Both the position numbers and the translations under genes were made by a program. Of a stretch of DNA of 14,092 nucleotides, positions 6,897-14,092 are shown in pieces; the first letter of the stretch is position 1; every line of letters starts with the position of its first letter. This stretch comes from Methanobacterium sp. (GTDB taxonomy: Archaea > Methanobacteriota > Methanobacteria > Methanobacteriales > Methanobacteriaceae): positions 689-14,780 of the forward strand of contig PMGM01000059.1 of assembly GCA_003158115.1 (NCBI GenBank), read 5' to 3'. The notes under the pieces are model-generated. The model searched no databases and was not told where the DNA came from. It saw only the letters and a program-made list of their open reading frames with translations.

Positions 6897-8153
6897 ATGA
6901 AATACATCTGTACTTACTGCAATACTTATGTGTATGATGAAGAAAAGGGTGATCATGATACTAAGCTCGAACCAGGTACAAATATAGAGGATATTCCTGA
7001 ATCTTGGCTTTGTCCGGTTTGTGGAATGCCTAAAGATTACCTTCAAGAGATTCGTGATGATATTTTTTCCCTTAAAATGACTGCATACACGGAAACACAG
7101 CATGATACAAAGGATTTGAATTATTATCGTTCCATAGCTCGAAAGATGTTAACAGGTATTTGTGGTGAATATCCAGTTTGTGATGGACAGCCAGATAGGA
7201 CTTGTACCGGACAAAAATTTGGTGCATCCATAGGTTTTGGTGGTGCAGGACAGGGAAAAACATTTGAGGCTAATTATAATTCTCTTCAAAGTTATAAACT
7301 AAAGATGAAGGTTATAAAGGAACATAATGAACCTGATATGTCTGTTTCAATATTTAATAAGAAAATTGGAGTTCCTTTTATGGGTGCTAGCCTTTCAGGA
7401 GTTAAAACTAGCATGAATGATGTTGTACCTGAAGATGCACTTTATAGGGGACTTTTAAAAGGAGCTATGTCTTCTGGTTCAATTGGGTTGGTTGGAAATA
7501 CTCCTGAGAGTCCCGATGATCTTGGAGTTAAAATTGTTGGAGAGAACCATGGATGGGGTATACCTATATTTAAACCACAATCGCAAGAGCGACTGCTGCA
7601 GTTGATAAAATTAGCCGAGGAAATGGATGTGATAGCACTTGGTATAGATCTTGATGGAGCAGGATCCACTTATTGGAATGCATCAAATAAACCTGTCTAT
7701 CGTAAGAGTGAGAAAGAGATCACCGAACTTGTTGACTCAACAGAAAAACCTGTGATTTTTAAAGGGATTATGTGCACTGAAGATGCAATAAAAGTATTAG
7801 ATTCTGGTGCCGGGGCATGTTATATATCTAATCATGGTGGTCGAGTGTTAGATGGTGGCCAGGGAGTGGCAGAAGTACTTCCAGATATTGCAAATGAGAT
7901 AGCTGGAAAGATACCCATACTAGCAGATGGTGCTGTTAGAACAGGATTTGATGTACTCAAAATACTTGCTTTAGGTGCAGATATTGCATTGATAGGCAGA
8001 CCTCTAGCAAGACTCTCCATAGCTGGAGGAGATGTAGCTGTTAAAATGTATTACAAATATGTGAAGGATGATCTTAAAAAGGCAATGATCCTTACTGGAT
8101 GTGATAATTTAAACGAAGTAAATATGGATATATTAGTTGCAACTAATCGATAA
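6897..8153 (+). CDS. Rubredoxin-FMN 2-hydroxy-acid dehydrogenase fusion protein
   Basis: A 418-residue two-domain redox protein. Residues 1-50 form a rubredoxin: Cys5/Cys8 (CTYC) and Cys39/Cys42 (CPVCG) bind one iron, with the usual YDEEKGD, GT and DIPESW segments. After a linker (about 52-75), residues 76-410 match the FMN-dependent alpha-hydroxy-acid oxidising family in its clostridial form. This includes the Cys-containing segment (Cys89, 95, 103), FKGIM with Lys289, SNHGGRVLD with His313 and Arg316 as catalytic base and substrate carboxylate ligand, and ADGAVRTG plus LIGRP for FMN phosphate binding. It likely oxidises a 2-hydroxy acid to a 2-oxo acid (or the reverse), passing electrons from FMN to the rubredoxin iron rather than to O2. 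The substrate is unknown; malate is tempting given the lyase gene 39 bases upstream. GGAG at 6881-6884 precedes ATG 6897. It appears to be the last gene of the run, followed by a T-tract. Confidence 0.87.
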   Translation: MKYICTYCNTYVYDEEKGDHDTKLEPGTNIEDIPESWLCPVCGMPKDYLQEIRDDIFSLKMTAYTETQHDTKDLNYYRSIARKMLTGICGEYPVCDGQPDRTCTGQKFGASIGFGGAGQGKTFEANYNSLQSYKLKMKVIKEHNEPDMSVSIFNKKIGVPFMGASLSGVKTSMNDVVPEDALYRGLLKGAMSSGSIGLVGNTPESPDDLGVKIVGENHGWGIPIFKPQSQERLLQLIKLAEEMDVIALGIDLDGAGSTYWNASNKPVYRKSEKEITELVDSTEKPVIFKGIMCTEDAIKVLDSGAGACYISNHGGRVLDGGQGVAEVLPDIANEIAGKIPILADGAVRTGFDVLKILALGADIALIGRPLARLSIAGGDVAVKMYYKYVKDDLKKAMILTGCDNLNEVNMDILVATNR

Positions 8154-8194
8154 ACTGAATATTAAGATCCTACCTATTTCTAATTAATAGCCTC

Positions 8195-8201
8195 TTTTTT
8201 T
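8195..8201 (+). terminator. T7 tract terminating the fumarate reductase operon
   Basis: Seven T residues in a pyrimidine-rich patch (CCTCTTTTTTTCTT) lie about 40 bases after the stop at 8153. Archaeal RNA polymerase terminates at such tracts without needing a stem. No strong hairpin precedes it. Confidence 0.5.
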
Positions 8202-8375
8202 CTTACTTAACCTTAAGTTGTATAAATCACTAAAATACTTATTTGTAAGACGTTTTAATCTTTAATCTATAAACCAACCTAGTTTTATATGGAGATTCAT
8301 TTGAGCATATTGGAATCATGATAATTTTATATGATATTGGCGTTCATAAATAGTAAATACCAATAAAGCAAAAGA

Positions 8376-8384
8376 TTTATATTT
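8376..8384 (+). promoter_or_regulatory. Candidate TATA box for glmS
   Basis: TTTATATTT preceded by the purine-rich AAAAGA resembles an archaeal BRE/TATA element. It would start transcription near 8402-8406 and leave a leader of about 90 bases before the glmS ATG. The 8154-8494 gap has other AT-rich candidates, such as TTTTATATG at 8325-8333, so this assignment is weak. Apart from the T-tract and these elements I see nothing else in the gap; no glmS ribozyme is expected in archaea and none was recognised. Confidence 0.3.
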
Positions 8385-8494
8385 GATATGAATATTTTTT
8401 GGATTCACATAAAATTTGTAGATTAAAATATTTGATTTGGTTATTTAAAACTGATCATATACGTTATTAATATAATATTTTCTCTGGTGAAATC

Positions 8495-10270
8495 ATGTGT
8501 GGAATTGTAGCATGTATAATTAACGATAAAGCAGCACCCGTACTTTTAGAGTGCGTTCAAAGGCTAGAATACAGAGGTTATGATTCTGTTGGAATAGCAA
8601 CACTTTCTGGAGATATATACATCAAAAAAGATGAAGGTAAAATAGATGATGTCCAGAAAAAATTGGATTTAACGGATATTCCTGGAAATATGGGAATAGC
8701 ACATGTTAGATGGGCAACGCATGGTCTTCCAACTGGAAAAAATGCACATCCTCATACGGACTGTAAAAAGAGAATAGCAGTGGTTCATAATGGGATAATT
8801 GAGAATTACAAGGAATTAAAAGGAATACTTCAAGATGAAGGACATATATTCACATCTGACACCGATACTGAAGTTATACCTCATTTAATTGAGAAATACA
8901 TGGAAATGGGAAATGGTTTAGAAGTAGCATCTAGGTTAGCTACAAAGGATATTCAAGGATCCTATGCTATAGCAGCTATTTCTGCTGATGAACCCGATAA
9001 GATAATAGGTATTAGAAAGGAAAGCCCTTTAATAGTGGGTATTGGGGAAAATGAGTTTTTCCTTGCATCTGATGTTCCAGCTATTTTGGAACATACCAAA
9101 AAGGTTATTTATCTAGATGATAATGAGATGGCAGTCTTAGACCCCAACGGGGTTGTAATAAAAGATATTGATGGGAATATACAGGATAAAAAAATTAATA
9201 CAATTGAATGGACATCTGATATGGCAGAAAAGGGTGGATATAAACATTTCATGTTAAAGGAAATACATGAACAACCTGAAGTTATTAAAGATACACTCTT
9301 AGAATTTCCAGAAATTGAGAATGTAGTTTCCAAGTTTCCAGAATTCAACAGAATATGTTTTGTTGCATGTGGAACATCTTATCATGCATCTTTAGTAGGA
9401 AAATATTTATTCGAGACTATGTTAGGAATCCCCACTGATGTTGTATTGGCATCAGAATTCATATTCTCTGAAGGTGCTCTCAATACAAAAACCTTGGTTA
9501 TATTGATAAGTCAATCTGGAGAAACAGCAGATACCCTCAGAGCACTTAAAATCGCTAATAAAAAATCAGAAACGCTTGCAATTGTTAATGTTCTTGGAAG
9601 TACAGCTACTAGAGAAGCTGACCATGTTATTTATACTAGAGCTGGTCCTGAAATAGGAGTTGCAGCTACAAAAACGTATGTAAGTCAGTTAACATGTATT
9701 TATATGCTTGCAATTGCAATGGATGGCAATAACAAACTTTTAGAAAAACTTCAGATGGTTCCAAGCTTCATGAAAAATGCTCTTGCAGGAGAGGATCACA
9801 TAATCCAAATAGCTAAGAAGTATAAAAATTCAACGGATTTCTTCTTTTTTGGAAGGGGATTTTCCTATCCCACTGCATTGGAAGGTGCTTTAAAACTTAA
9901 AGAAATTACCTACATACATGCAGAAGGTTATGCAGCAGGCGAACTCAAACATGGACCATTAGCCCTTATTGATGATGATGTACCTGTATTGGCAGTTGTA
10001 CCTCCTGGAGACCGTCATGATAAAACTTTAAGTAATGTTGAAGAAGTTAAGGCTAGGGGAGCTAGCATAATAGGTGTTGGTTCATCGGAAGATGTAGCTT
10101 TAAGAATAGAATCAGACGATGTCATTGGGATGGATGATGAAATAAGTGAAATTTTATCCCCTATACCATACGTTGTACCATTACAACTTCTATCCTATTA
10201 CATAAGCATTGAAAGAGGTATAGATCCAGATAAACCTAAAAATCTTGCTAAATGTGTTACAGTGGAGTGA
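8495..10270 (+). CDS. glmS: Glutamine--fructose-6-phosphate aminotransferase (isomerizing)
   Basis: Makes glucosamine-6-phosphate from fructose-6-phosphate and glutamine, the entry step to UDP-GlcNAc and thus to pseudomurein, surface glycans and glycoprotein sugars. It is full length at 591 residues. The N-terminal glutaminase domain begins MCGIVA, so Cys2 becomes the N-terminal nucleophile after Met removal; RYGYD-like [15 protein letters not shown] (70-77), [15 protein letters not shown] and SDTDTE follow. Two SIS sugar-isomerase domains are evident: CGTSYHAS (from about residue 292) with [13 protein letters not shown], and [18 protein letters not shown] (from about 453) with the HAEG-x7-KHGP motif. 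The C-terminus ([11 protein letters not shown]) is the conserved tail that reaches into the active site. GGTGA at 8486-8490 is a strong ribosome binding site. It is transcribed alone, bounded by non-coding gaps and a T-tract at 10307-10314. Confidence 0.97.
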   Translation: MCGIVACIINDKAAPVLLECVQRLEYRGYDSVGIATLSGDIYIKKDEGKIDDVQKKLDLTDIPGNMGIAHVRWATHGLPTGKNAHPHTDCKKRIAVVHNGIIENYKELKGILQDEGHIFTSDTDTEVIPHLIEKYMEMGNGLEVASRLATKDIQGSYAIAAISADEPDKIIGIRKESPLIVGIGENEFFLASDVPAILEHTKKVIYLDDNEMAVLDPNGVVIKDIDGNIQDKKINTIEWTSDMAEKGGYKHFMLKEIHEQPEVIKDTLLEFPEIENVVSKFPEFNRICFVACGTSYHASLVGKYLFETMLGIPTDVVLASEFIFSEGALNTKTLVILISQSGETADTLRALKIANKKSETLAIVNVLGSTATREADHVIYTRAGPEIGVAATKTYVSQLTCIYMLAIAMDGNNKLLEKLQMVPSFMKNALAGEDHIIQIAKKYKNSTDFFFFGRGFSYPTALEGALKLKEITYIHAEGYAAGELKHGPLALIDDDVPVLAVVPPGDRHDKTLSNVEEVKARGASIIGVGSSEDVALRIESDDVIGMDDEISEILSPIPYVVPLQLLSYYISIERGIDPDKPKNLAKCVTVE

Positions 10271-10306
10271 ATTTGAATTATTAAATGTACAAAAGTCATT
10301 TATTAA

Positions 10307-10314
10307 TTTTTTTT
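10307..10314 (+). terminator. T8 tract after glmS
   Basis: Eight consecutive T residues lie about 36 bases after the glmS stop, a typical archaeal intrinsic termination signal. No strong stem precedes it. Confidence 0.5.
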
Positions 10315-10334
10315 ATATTTGTGCTCAAATTTTA

Positions 10335-10393
10335 ATGTTTAAACATGATCTTACAAATTGTTACAATTTCTTGAAGTAATGAACCACCGTGGT
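10335..10393. repeat. Cluster of three short perfect palindromes between glmS and the small exported-protein gene
   Basis: Three dyads occur within 59 bases. ATGTTTAAACAT (10335-10346) is a perfect 12-base palindrome. AAATTGTTACAATTT (10355-10369) has 7-base arms around one T. ACCACCGTGGT (10383-10393) has 5-base GC-rich arms around one C, unusual in this AT-rich gap. They may be operator sites for the downstream gene at 10553 or part of the glmS 3' end. Their sequences differ from each other, so a single binding protein is not implied. Confidence 0.35.
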
Positions 10394-10552
10394 AGCATAT
10401 AAATGATTTGAGTAATATAGCAAAGTAATAGTGAATATTGGTGTTAATTAAATTTACAGAATTCACAATCAATCGATGTGTAATATATTCGAATAAAATT
10501 AATAAACTGAAAATAGTTCATTCTAATAAATAAAAAGATAGGGTAGATTATA

Positions 10553-10858
10553 ATGAATCCAAAGAAATCTGGAACTTTGTTCATAGTTTTAATGATAGCA
10601 TTATTAGCATTTGGAGTTGCATCTGCTGTAAATGTTACAAAAATTGGAAATGAACAACTAAGTAGTTTAACTATACCAAAACTCAATTTGAATAGTCAGG
10701 AACAGATTACTACAATTGGAGACCCTAACTTCCAGCCAGTTTACATTACAAAGCGAATTGTGCTTAATGTTACCAACAACACCACTGTTATACCAACAAA
10801 CAACACAACAAAAAATACAACAAAAAATACAACAAAAAATGTTACTAACACTTAGAAT
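10553..10858 (+). CDS. Small exported, sequon-rich (probably N-glycosylated) protein
   Basis: A 101-codon frame including its stop, giving 100 residues. It is not a recognised family. The start MNPKKSG followed by LFIVLMIALLAFGVASA looks like a signal peptide, with likely cleavage after the Ala-x-Ala near residue 25, or an N-terminal anchor. The middle (about 30-70) is polar and featureless. The C-terminal third is almost only Asn, Thr, Lys and Val and holds eight N-x-S/T sequons between residues 72 and 98 (Asn72, 75, 76, 83, 84, 88, 92, 96), plus one at Asn27. Archaea N-glycosylate such sites outside the cytoplasmic membrane, so a heavily glycosylated surface or secreted peptide is inferred. 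There are no cysteines and no sortase-like or pseudomurein-binding repeat. A 12-base tandem repeat encodes part of the tail. It is probably transcribed alone. Confidence 0.6.
10805..10840 (+). repeat. 12-base tandem repeat, three copies, in frame
   Basis: Three exact copies of ACAACAAAAAAT encode Thr-Thr-Lys-Asn three times, each supplying an N-T-T or N-V-T sequon with the codons that follow. The period is a multiple of three, so gain or loss of a copy by replication slippage would change the number of glycosylation sites without breaking the frame. It is too short and regular to be a CRISPR array. Confidence 0.85.
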
Positions 10859-11004
10859 TCCCATTATTATTAGATCATATTCTTTTTTCTTTGAGATTGT
10901 AATGATAACAATATAAACTATTTAATACTCTGATAATGAAAAAAATAAGATTAATATGATAATAATGAACTATATCTAGCAAATATGGTAAATTTAAAAA
11001 ATAA

Positions 11005-11013
11005 TATATATAA
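11005..11013 (+). promoter_or_regulatory. Candidate TATA box for the XRE-cupin regulator gene
   Basis: TATATATAA lies 31 bases before ATG 11044, which would start transcription near 11030 and leave a short leader just covering the GGTGAT ribosome binding site at 11035-11040. The position is right for an archaeal promoter, though the whole flank is AT-rich. Confidence 0.4.
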
Positions 11014-11043
11014 TAAATAAATGGACGTTTAAAAGGTGATTCA

Positions 11044-11616
11044 ATGTCAGAAATGCAAGTTGGGGAAAAAATACGTCAATTAAGAGAGAATAAAAAAATT
11101 TCAATAGAAGAACTTGCAAGAGAAAGTAAACTAAGTGTTGAACTTATTGAACGACTTGAAAGCGGAGCACTCATCCCCTCATTATCGCCACTTTTAAAGA
11201 TTGCAAAGGCTTTAAATGTTCGTCTTGGTACTTTTTTAGACGATGCCCCTCAAACAGGGCCAGTGGTAATAAAATCAGGTAAATCTGATAGTGTAATCAG
11301 GTTCTCTGGTGAAAACAATAATCTTAATGACAGTAAATTGGAATTCTATTCACTTGCATCGGGTAAAACCGACCGACACATGGAACCATTCTTAATCGAT
11401 GTACATCCACCAATAACCAAAGATTATGAACTTTCATCCCACGAGGGTGAAGAGTTCATATTTGTAATGAAAGGTGAAATAGAAGTTCTTTATGGTAAAG
11501 AAACTTATCTAGTATCTGAAGGAGATAGTATCTACTATGATTCTGTTGTTCCTCATGAACTCCATGCTCATAATGATGAAGCCAAAATACTGGCTGTAAT
11601 ATACACACCTATATGA
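11044..11616 (+). CDS. XRE-family regulator with C-terminal cupin sensor domain
   Basis: A 190-residue transcription regulator. Residues 6-62 form an XRE/Cro helix-turn-helix ([19 protein letters not shown], then [28 protein letters not shown]), the DNA-binding half. Residues about 115-188 form a cupin_2 beta-barrel with [21 protein letters not shown] as first motif and [17 protein letters not shown] as second; His133, Glu137, His171 and His174 are candidates for metal or ligand contact. Such XRE-cupin proteins usually sense a small organic ligand and control nearby metabolic genes. Here the next two genes encode a thioesterase and an acyl-CoA ligase in the same direction, and a 16-base palindrome lies in the gap, so local control is likely. 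Start ATG 11044 has GGTGAT three bases upstream; a second ATG at 11053 is less well spaced. Confidence 0.9.
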   Translation: MSEMQVGEKIRQLRENKKISIEELARESKLSVELIERLESGALIPSLSPLLKIAKALNVRLGTFLDDAPQTGPVVIKSGKSDSVIRFSGENNNLNDSKLEFYSLASGKTDRHMEPFLIDVHPPITKDYELSSHEGEEFIFVMKGEIEVLYGKETYLVSEGDSIYYDSVVPHELHAHNDEAKILAVIYTPI

Positions 11617-11638
11617 ATAAAGTTTTATTAGAAAGAAG

Positions 11639-11678
11639 TTTAAAAAGCGAATGATTCAACCGATTTTAAGCTTAAAAT
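11639..11678 (+). promoter_or_regulatory. Candidate promoter with 16-base palindromic operator before the thioesterase gene
   Basis: TTTAAAAA (11639-11646) resembles a TATA box. About 20 bases later lies ATTTTAAGCTTAAAAT (11663-11678), a perfect 16-base palindrome that would cover the predicted transcription start near 11665-11670. The centre AAGCTT is not simple A/T, which makes chance less likely than for pure AT repeats. A dimeric HTH protein, most simply the XRE-cupin product of the preceding gene, could bind here. No second copy was found upstream of that regulator's own gene. Confidence 0.45.
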
Positions 11679-11707
11679 TTATCGATTTATGATTAAAGAG
11701 GAATTAA

Positions 11708-12121
11708 ATGTATAAAACAGTTGTAACTCCAAGATTCGGCGATATTGATGGACTTCGCCATGTCAACAATACAGTACTTGCAGTGTGGTTTGAACAAGCC
11801 AGAAATCCAATATTTAGGCTGTTCACTCCTAATCTTGAACTTGACTATGAAAACTGGAAGCTCATAATGGTGAGAACAGAATTTGATTTCTTAAGTGAAA
11901 TGTACTATGGGGAAGATGTTGAGATTAGAACTTTCATTGAAAAAATAGGAAACAGCTCATTTACTATGGGTCATGAAGCTTGGCAGAAAGGTAAACTAGC
12001 AGTTAAAGGAAAAGCAGTCGTAGTACACTTTGATTTTATAGAAAAAAAGAGTATACCAATACCTGATTCCATTAGGGAACAGTTGATGAAACATATTATA
12101 CCCGAAGGATTAGAAAATTAA
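11708..12121 (+). CDS. Acyl-CoA thioesterase, 4-hydroxybenzoyl-CoA thioesterase (4HBT) family
   Basis: A 137-residue hot-dog-fold enzyme expected to hydrolyse an acyl- or aroyl-CoA to free acid and CoA. The N-terminal block TPRFGDIDGLRHVNN (7-21) is the family signature; Asp14 aligns with the catalytic Asp of Pseudomonas 4HBT and HVNN is typical of YbgC/4HBT-like members. The long central helix (VLAVWFEQARNPIF) and the strands around SSFTMGHEAW, then GKAVVVHFDF, complete the single hot-dog domain. The length is normal. GAGGA at 11699-11703 is the ribosome binding site. The acyl-CoA ligase starts 68 bases downstream, so the two are probably co-transcribed and may act on the same acyl-CoA, or the thioesterase may relieve CoA trapping. 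The substrate is not readable from sequence. Confidence 0.88.
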   Translation: MYKTVVTPRFGDIDGLRHVNNTVLAVWFEQARNPIFRLFTPNLELDYENWKLIMVRTEFDFLSEMYYGEDVEIRTFIEKIGNSSFTMGHEAWQKGKLAVKGKAVVVHFDFIEKKSIPIPDSIREQLMKHIIPEGLEN

Positions 12122-12189
12122 TAATTAACTATACAATATAAATTGATATATTCAAATAATAATTCCGAAAGATGATTTGGGGTGGGAAA

Positions 12190-13842
12190 ATGCTTTTTAC
12201 TGAAGATACCCTAGGAGATTTCCTAGAGAAACAAGTTGAAATAGATCCTGAAAGAGAGTTTATAATTTATCCTGACAGAAACCTTAGGTTTACTTATAAA
12301 GATTTTGATGAACGCGTTAACATGCTCGCAAAGGGGCTTTTAACTTTAGGTATTGGTAAAGGAGATCATGTAGGAATATGGGCTAAAAACGTACCAGATT
12401 GGCTCACTTTCATGTTTGCAACAGCTAAAATTGGGGCGGTCCTCGTGACAGTAAATACTGCATACAAGGGTCATGAATTAGAATATGTGCTTAAACAGTC
12501 CGATATGAAGACAATTGCGATTATTGATGGTTATCAGGATGTTGATTACATTGATATTATATATGAATTGGTTCCCGAATTAAAAACCCAAGAAAGAGGT
12601 AGTTTAAAAAGTGAGGAGTTCCCATTTTTAGAACATGTCATCTATGTCGGTCAAGAAAAGCATAGGGGAATGTACAATACCAATGAATTGATGCTTTTGG
12701 GCAAGCACACCGATGATGAAGATCTTTTAACCGTTAAAAAGACTCTTAGTAATCGTGATGTTGTTAATATGCAGTATACCAGTGGAACAACAGGATTTCC
12801 AAAGGGAGTGATGCTCACCCATAGAAATATCCTCAACAATGGTTATTATATAGGTGAAAGGCAAAAATTTACTGAAGAGGATAGATTATGTATCACAGTT
12901 CCATTATTCCATTGTTTTGGTATTGTGCTGGCAGTTATGGCCATAATAACGCATAGGGCCACAATGGTAATGATAGAACTTTTCGACCCTTTGATGGTGC
13001 TTGGTGCTGTACAAAAGGAGAAATGTACTGCATTGTACGGAGTTCCAACCATGTTCATTGCAGAATTCAGCCACCCAATGTTTGATATATTTGATTTATC
13101 ATCCCTTCGTACTGGTATAATGGCGGGTTCACCATGTCCAATCGAGGCAATGAAAAAAGTTGTTAAGGACATGCACATGACAGAAATAACCAGTGTTTAT
13201 GGCCTAACAGAAGGTTCACCAGGATTCACACAGACCAGTGTTGATGACCCACTTGAAAAGCGTGTTGAAACTGTGGGAAAACCCCTACCAAATTGTGAGG
13301 TTAAAATTGTAGACCCTGAAACAGGTGAAACTCTCGGAACCAATCAGACTGGTGAAATATGCTGTAAAGGTTACAATGTGATGAAGGGATATTACAAAAT
13401 GCCCGAAAAAACCAAAGAAGTTATAGATGGAGATGGATGGCTTCACAGCGGAGATCTGGCCACTTGTGATGAGGAAGGATATTACTCAATTGTGGGCCGT
13501 ATCAAAGACATGATAATCAGGGGTGGGGAGAATATTTACCCTCGGGAAATAGAGGAATTCATTCACACCATAGACAGTATTATGGATGTACAAGTCGTTG
13601 GAATACCAGATGAAAAATATGGGGAAATAATTGGAGCATTCATAATAAAAGAAGAAGGATCACAGTTAACTTCAGAGGATATTAGAGATTATGCATCAAA
13701 TAAGATAGCACGTTACAAAGTGCCTAAACATATCTTCTTTGTTCAAGAGTTCCCACTAACTGCAAGCGGTAAAATTATGAAATTTAAACTCAGAGATCAA
13801 GCAGTTGAAATCTTGGCTAAAGAATCAGAAGAAGATATTTAA
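12190..13842 (+). CDS. AMP-forming acyl-CoA ligase (acyl-CoA synthetase)
   Basis: Activates a carboxylic acid with ATP to an acyl-adenylate and transfers it to CoA. ATG 12190 is preferred (550 residues) because GGGGTGGG at 12178-12185 sits just before it; an upstream in-frame ATG at 12172 would add six residues and has no ribosome binding site. The ANL core motifs are intact: P-loop [18 protein letters not shown] (196-213), the PLFHCFG segment, YGLTEGSPG (337-345) for adenylate binding, SGDLA (420-424), the hinge [20 protein letters not shown] (436-455), and ASGKIMK with catalytic Lys528. Overall it resembles the fatty-acyl/medium-chain or aryl-acid CoA ligases rather than acetyl-CoA synthetase. 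The acid is unknown. It forms a unit with the thioesterase and XRE-cupin regulator upstream. Confidence 0.92.
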   Translation: MLFTEDTLGDFLEKQVEIDPEREFIIYPDRNLRFTYKDFDERVNMLAKGLLTLGIGKGDHVGIWAKNVPDWLTFMFATAKIGAVLVTVNTAYKGHELEYVLKQSDMKTIAIIDGYQDVDYIDIIYELVPELKTQERGSLKSEEFPFLEHVIYVGQEKHRGMYNTNELMLLGKHTDDEDLLTVKKTLSNRDVVNMQYTSGTTGFPKGVMLTHRNILNNGYYIGERQKFTEEDRLCITVPLFHCFGIVLAVMAIITHRATMVMIELFDPLMVLGAVQKEKCTALYGVPTMFIAEFSHPMFDIFDLSSLRTGIMAGSPCPIEAMKKVVKDMHMTEITSVYGLTEGSPGFTQTSVDDPLEKRVETVGKPLPNCEVKIVDPETGETLGTNQTGEICCKGYNVMKGYYKMPEKTKEVIDGDGWLHSGDLATCDEEGYYSIVGRIKDMIIRGGENIYPREIEEFIHTIDSIMDVQVVGIPDEKYGEIIGAFIIKEEGSQLTSEDIRDYASNKIARYKVPKHIFFVQEFPLTASGKIMKFKLRDQAVEILAKESEEDI

Positions 13843-13875
13843 TTTTAAACTAGCGTATGTTTCGAAATTCTTCTA

Positions 13876-13885
13876 TTTTTTTTTT
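13876..13885 (+). terminator. T10 tract after the acyl-CoA ligase gene
   Basis: Ten consecutive T residues start 34 bases after the stop at 13842. This is the longest T-tract in the window and a good archaeal termination signal for the thioesterase-ligase transcript. Confidence 0.6.
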
Positions 13886-13977
13886 ATGCGAAATCCCATG
13901 AACTGACACTGTGAATTAAGAATTAATTCTAGCAAATCAAGAAAAAAAATGATAATTTTAAGGAAAAATAAGAAAAT

Positions 13978-14053
13978 ATTGGAAATGTTTCCAATTGGCA
14001 GCGCTAAGGGTGCTGTGAATAATCGGAGACAACCTTTATTTTATGGTTATCTC
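13978..14053 (+). other. Series of hairpins at the right edge, possible structured leader or small RNA
   Basis: Three inverted repeats follow one another. ATTGGAAA (13978-13985) and TTTCCAAT (13988-13995) are perfect 8-base arms around TG. CAGC and GCTG (about 13999-14017) are short GC-rich arms. GAGAcAACC (14026-14034) pairs with GGTTaTCTC (14045-14053) with one mismatch and a 10-base loop. This stretch is less AT-rich than the flanks and contains no open frame. It could be the 5' leader of a gene beyond the window, a small RNA, or protein-binding sites. It matches no RNA family I can name. Confidence 0.3.
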
Positions 14054-14092
14054 AAATTAAAAAGGACAGGGGATAAAGTAAGGCCATATAAA

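Noticed and set aside
8154..8494. glmS ribozyme or other riboswitch upstream of glmS
   Set aside because: The region is plain AT-rich sequence with no recognisable conserved core; the glmS ribozyme is known from Gram-positive bacteria.
10805..10840. Possible CRISPR or intergenic repeat array
   Set aside because: The unit is only 12 bases with no spacers, and it lies in frame inside a coding region.
10716..10916. 66-codon plus-strand frame overlapping the small exported-protein gene
   Set aside because: It is the +1 frame of the repeat-containing gene (Gln/Lys repeats from the same 12-base unit) and has no ribosome binding site of its own.
12172..12189. Start of the acyl-CoA ligase at ATG 12172
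   Set aside because: It would encode the ribosome-binding purine run as protein (MIWGGK). ATG 12190, just after GGGGTGGG, fits better.

Overview
The window looks like a chromosomal stretch of a mesophilic, AT-rich methanogenic archaeon, most likely a member of the Methanobacteriales (Methanobacterium-like). The support is indirect: several starts are preceded by GGTGA-type Shine-Dalgarno sites that match the archaeal 16S 3' end, promoters look like archaeal TATA boxes, genes end in bare oligo-T tracts, and there is a small exported protein packed with N-glycosylation sequons. No tRNA, rRNA or CRISPR array is visible. All convincing genes are on the + strand.

Layout. (1) 1-291 is the C-terminal end of a flavodoxin/FMN-reductase family protein cut by the left edge. 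(2) 418-2298 is an accessory, partly decayed patch: the N-terminal remnant of an IS5-type transposase, an intact 12-helix MFS exporter, and 21 bases behind it a CBS-domain gene broken by a one-base insertion and cut short. (3) After about 600 bases of AT-rich non-coding DNA comes a tight four-gene run at 2911-8153. It encodes a covalent-FAD succinate dehydrogenase/fumarate reductase flavoprotein, its three-cluster iron-sulfur subunit, a class II fumarase/aspartase-family lyase, and a rubredoxin fused to an FMN 2-hydroxy-acid dehydrogenase. The first three genes abut or overlap by one base; the fourth follows after 39 bases. (4) 8495-10270 is a complete glmS. (5) 10553-10858 encodes a small secreted or membrane-tethered sequon-rich protein with a 12-base in-frame tandem repeat. 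(6) 11044-13842 holds an XRE-cupin regulator, a 4HBT-type thioesterase and an AMP-forming acyl-CoA ligase, with a 16-base perfect palindrome between the regulator and the thioesterase. (7) The right end (13843-14092) has a long T-tract and then a series of hairpins leading toward a gene outside the window.

How the genes may work together. The most interesting unit is region 3. Fumarate/succinate interconversion, fumarate/malate (or fumarate/aspartate) interconversion and a flavin-linked 2-hydroxy-acid oxidoreductase with its own rubredoxin are encoded together. The iron-sulfur subunit lacks the Cys-rich heterodisulfide-reductase-like half of the classical methanogen TfrB, and no membrane anchor gene is present. 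The rubredoxin domain is therefore a candidate electron partner for a soluble fumarate reductase. This is an inference. Region 6 is a regulator plus an enzyme pair that makes and hydrolyses an acyl-CoA of unknown identity, which is notable in an organism whose membrane lipids are ethers.
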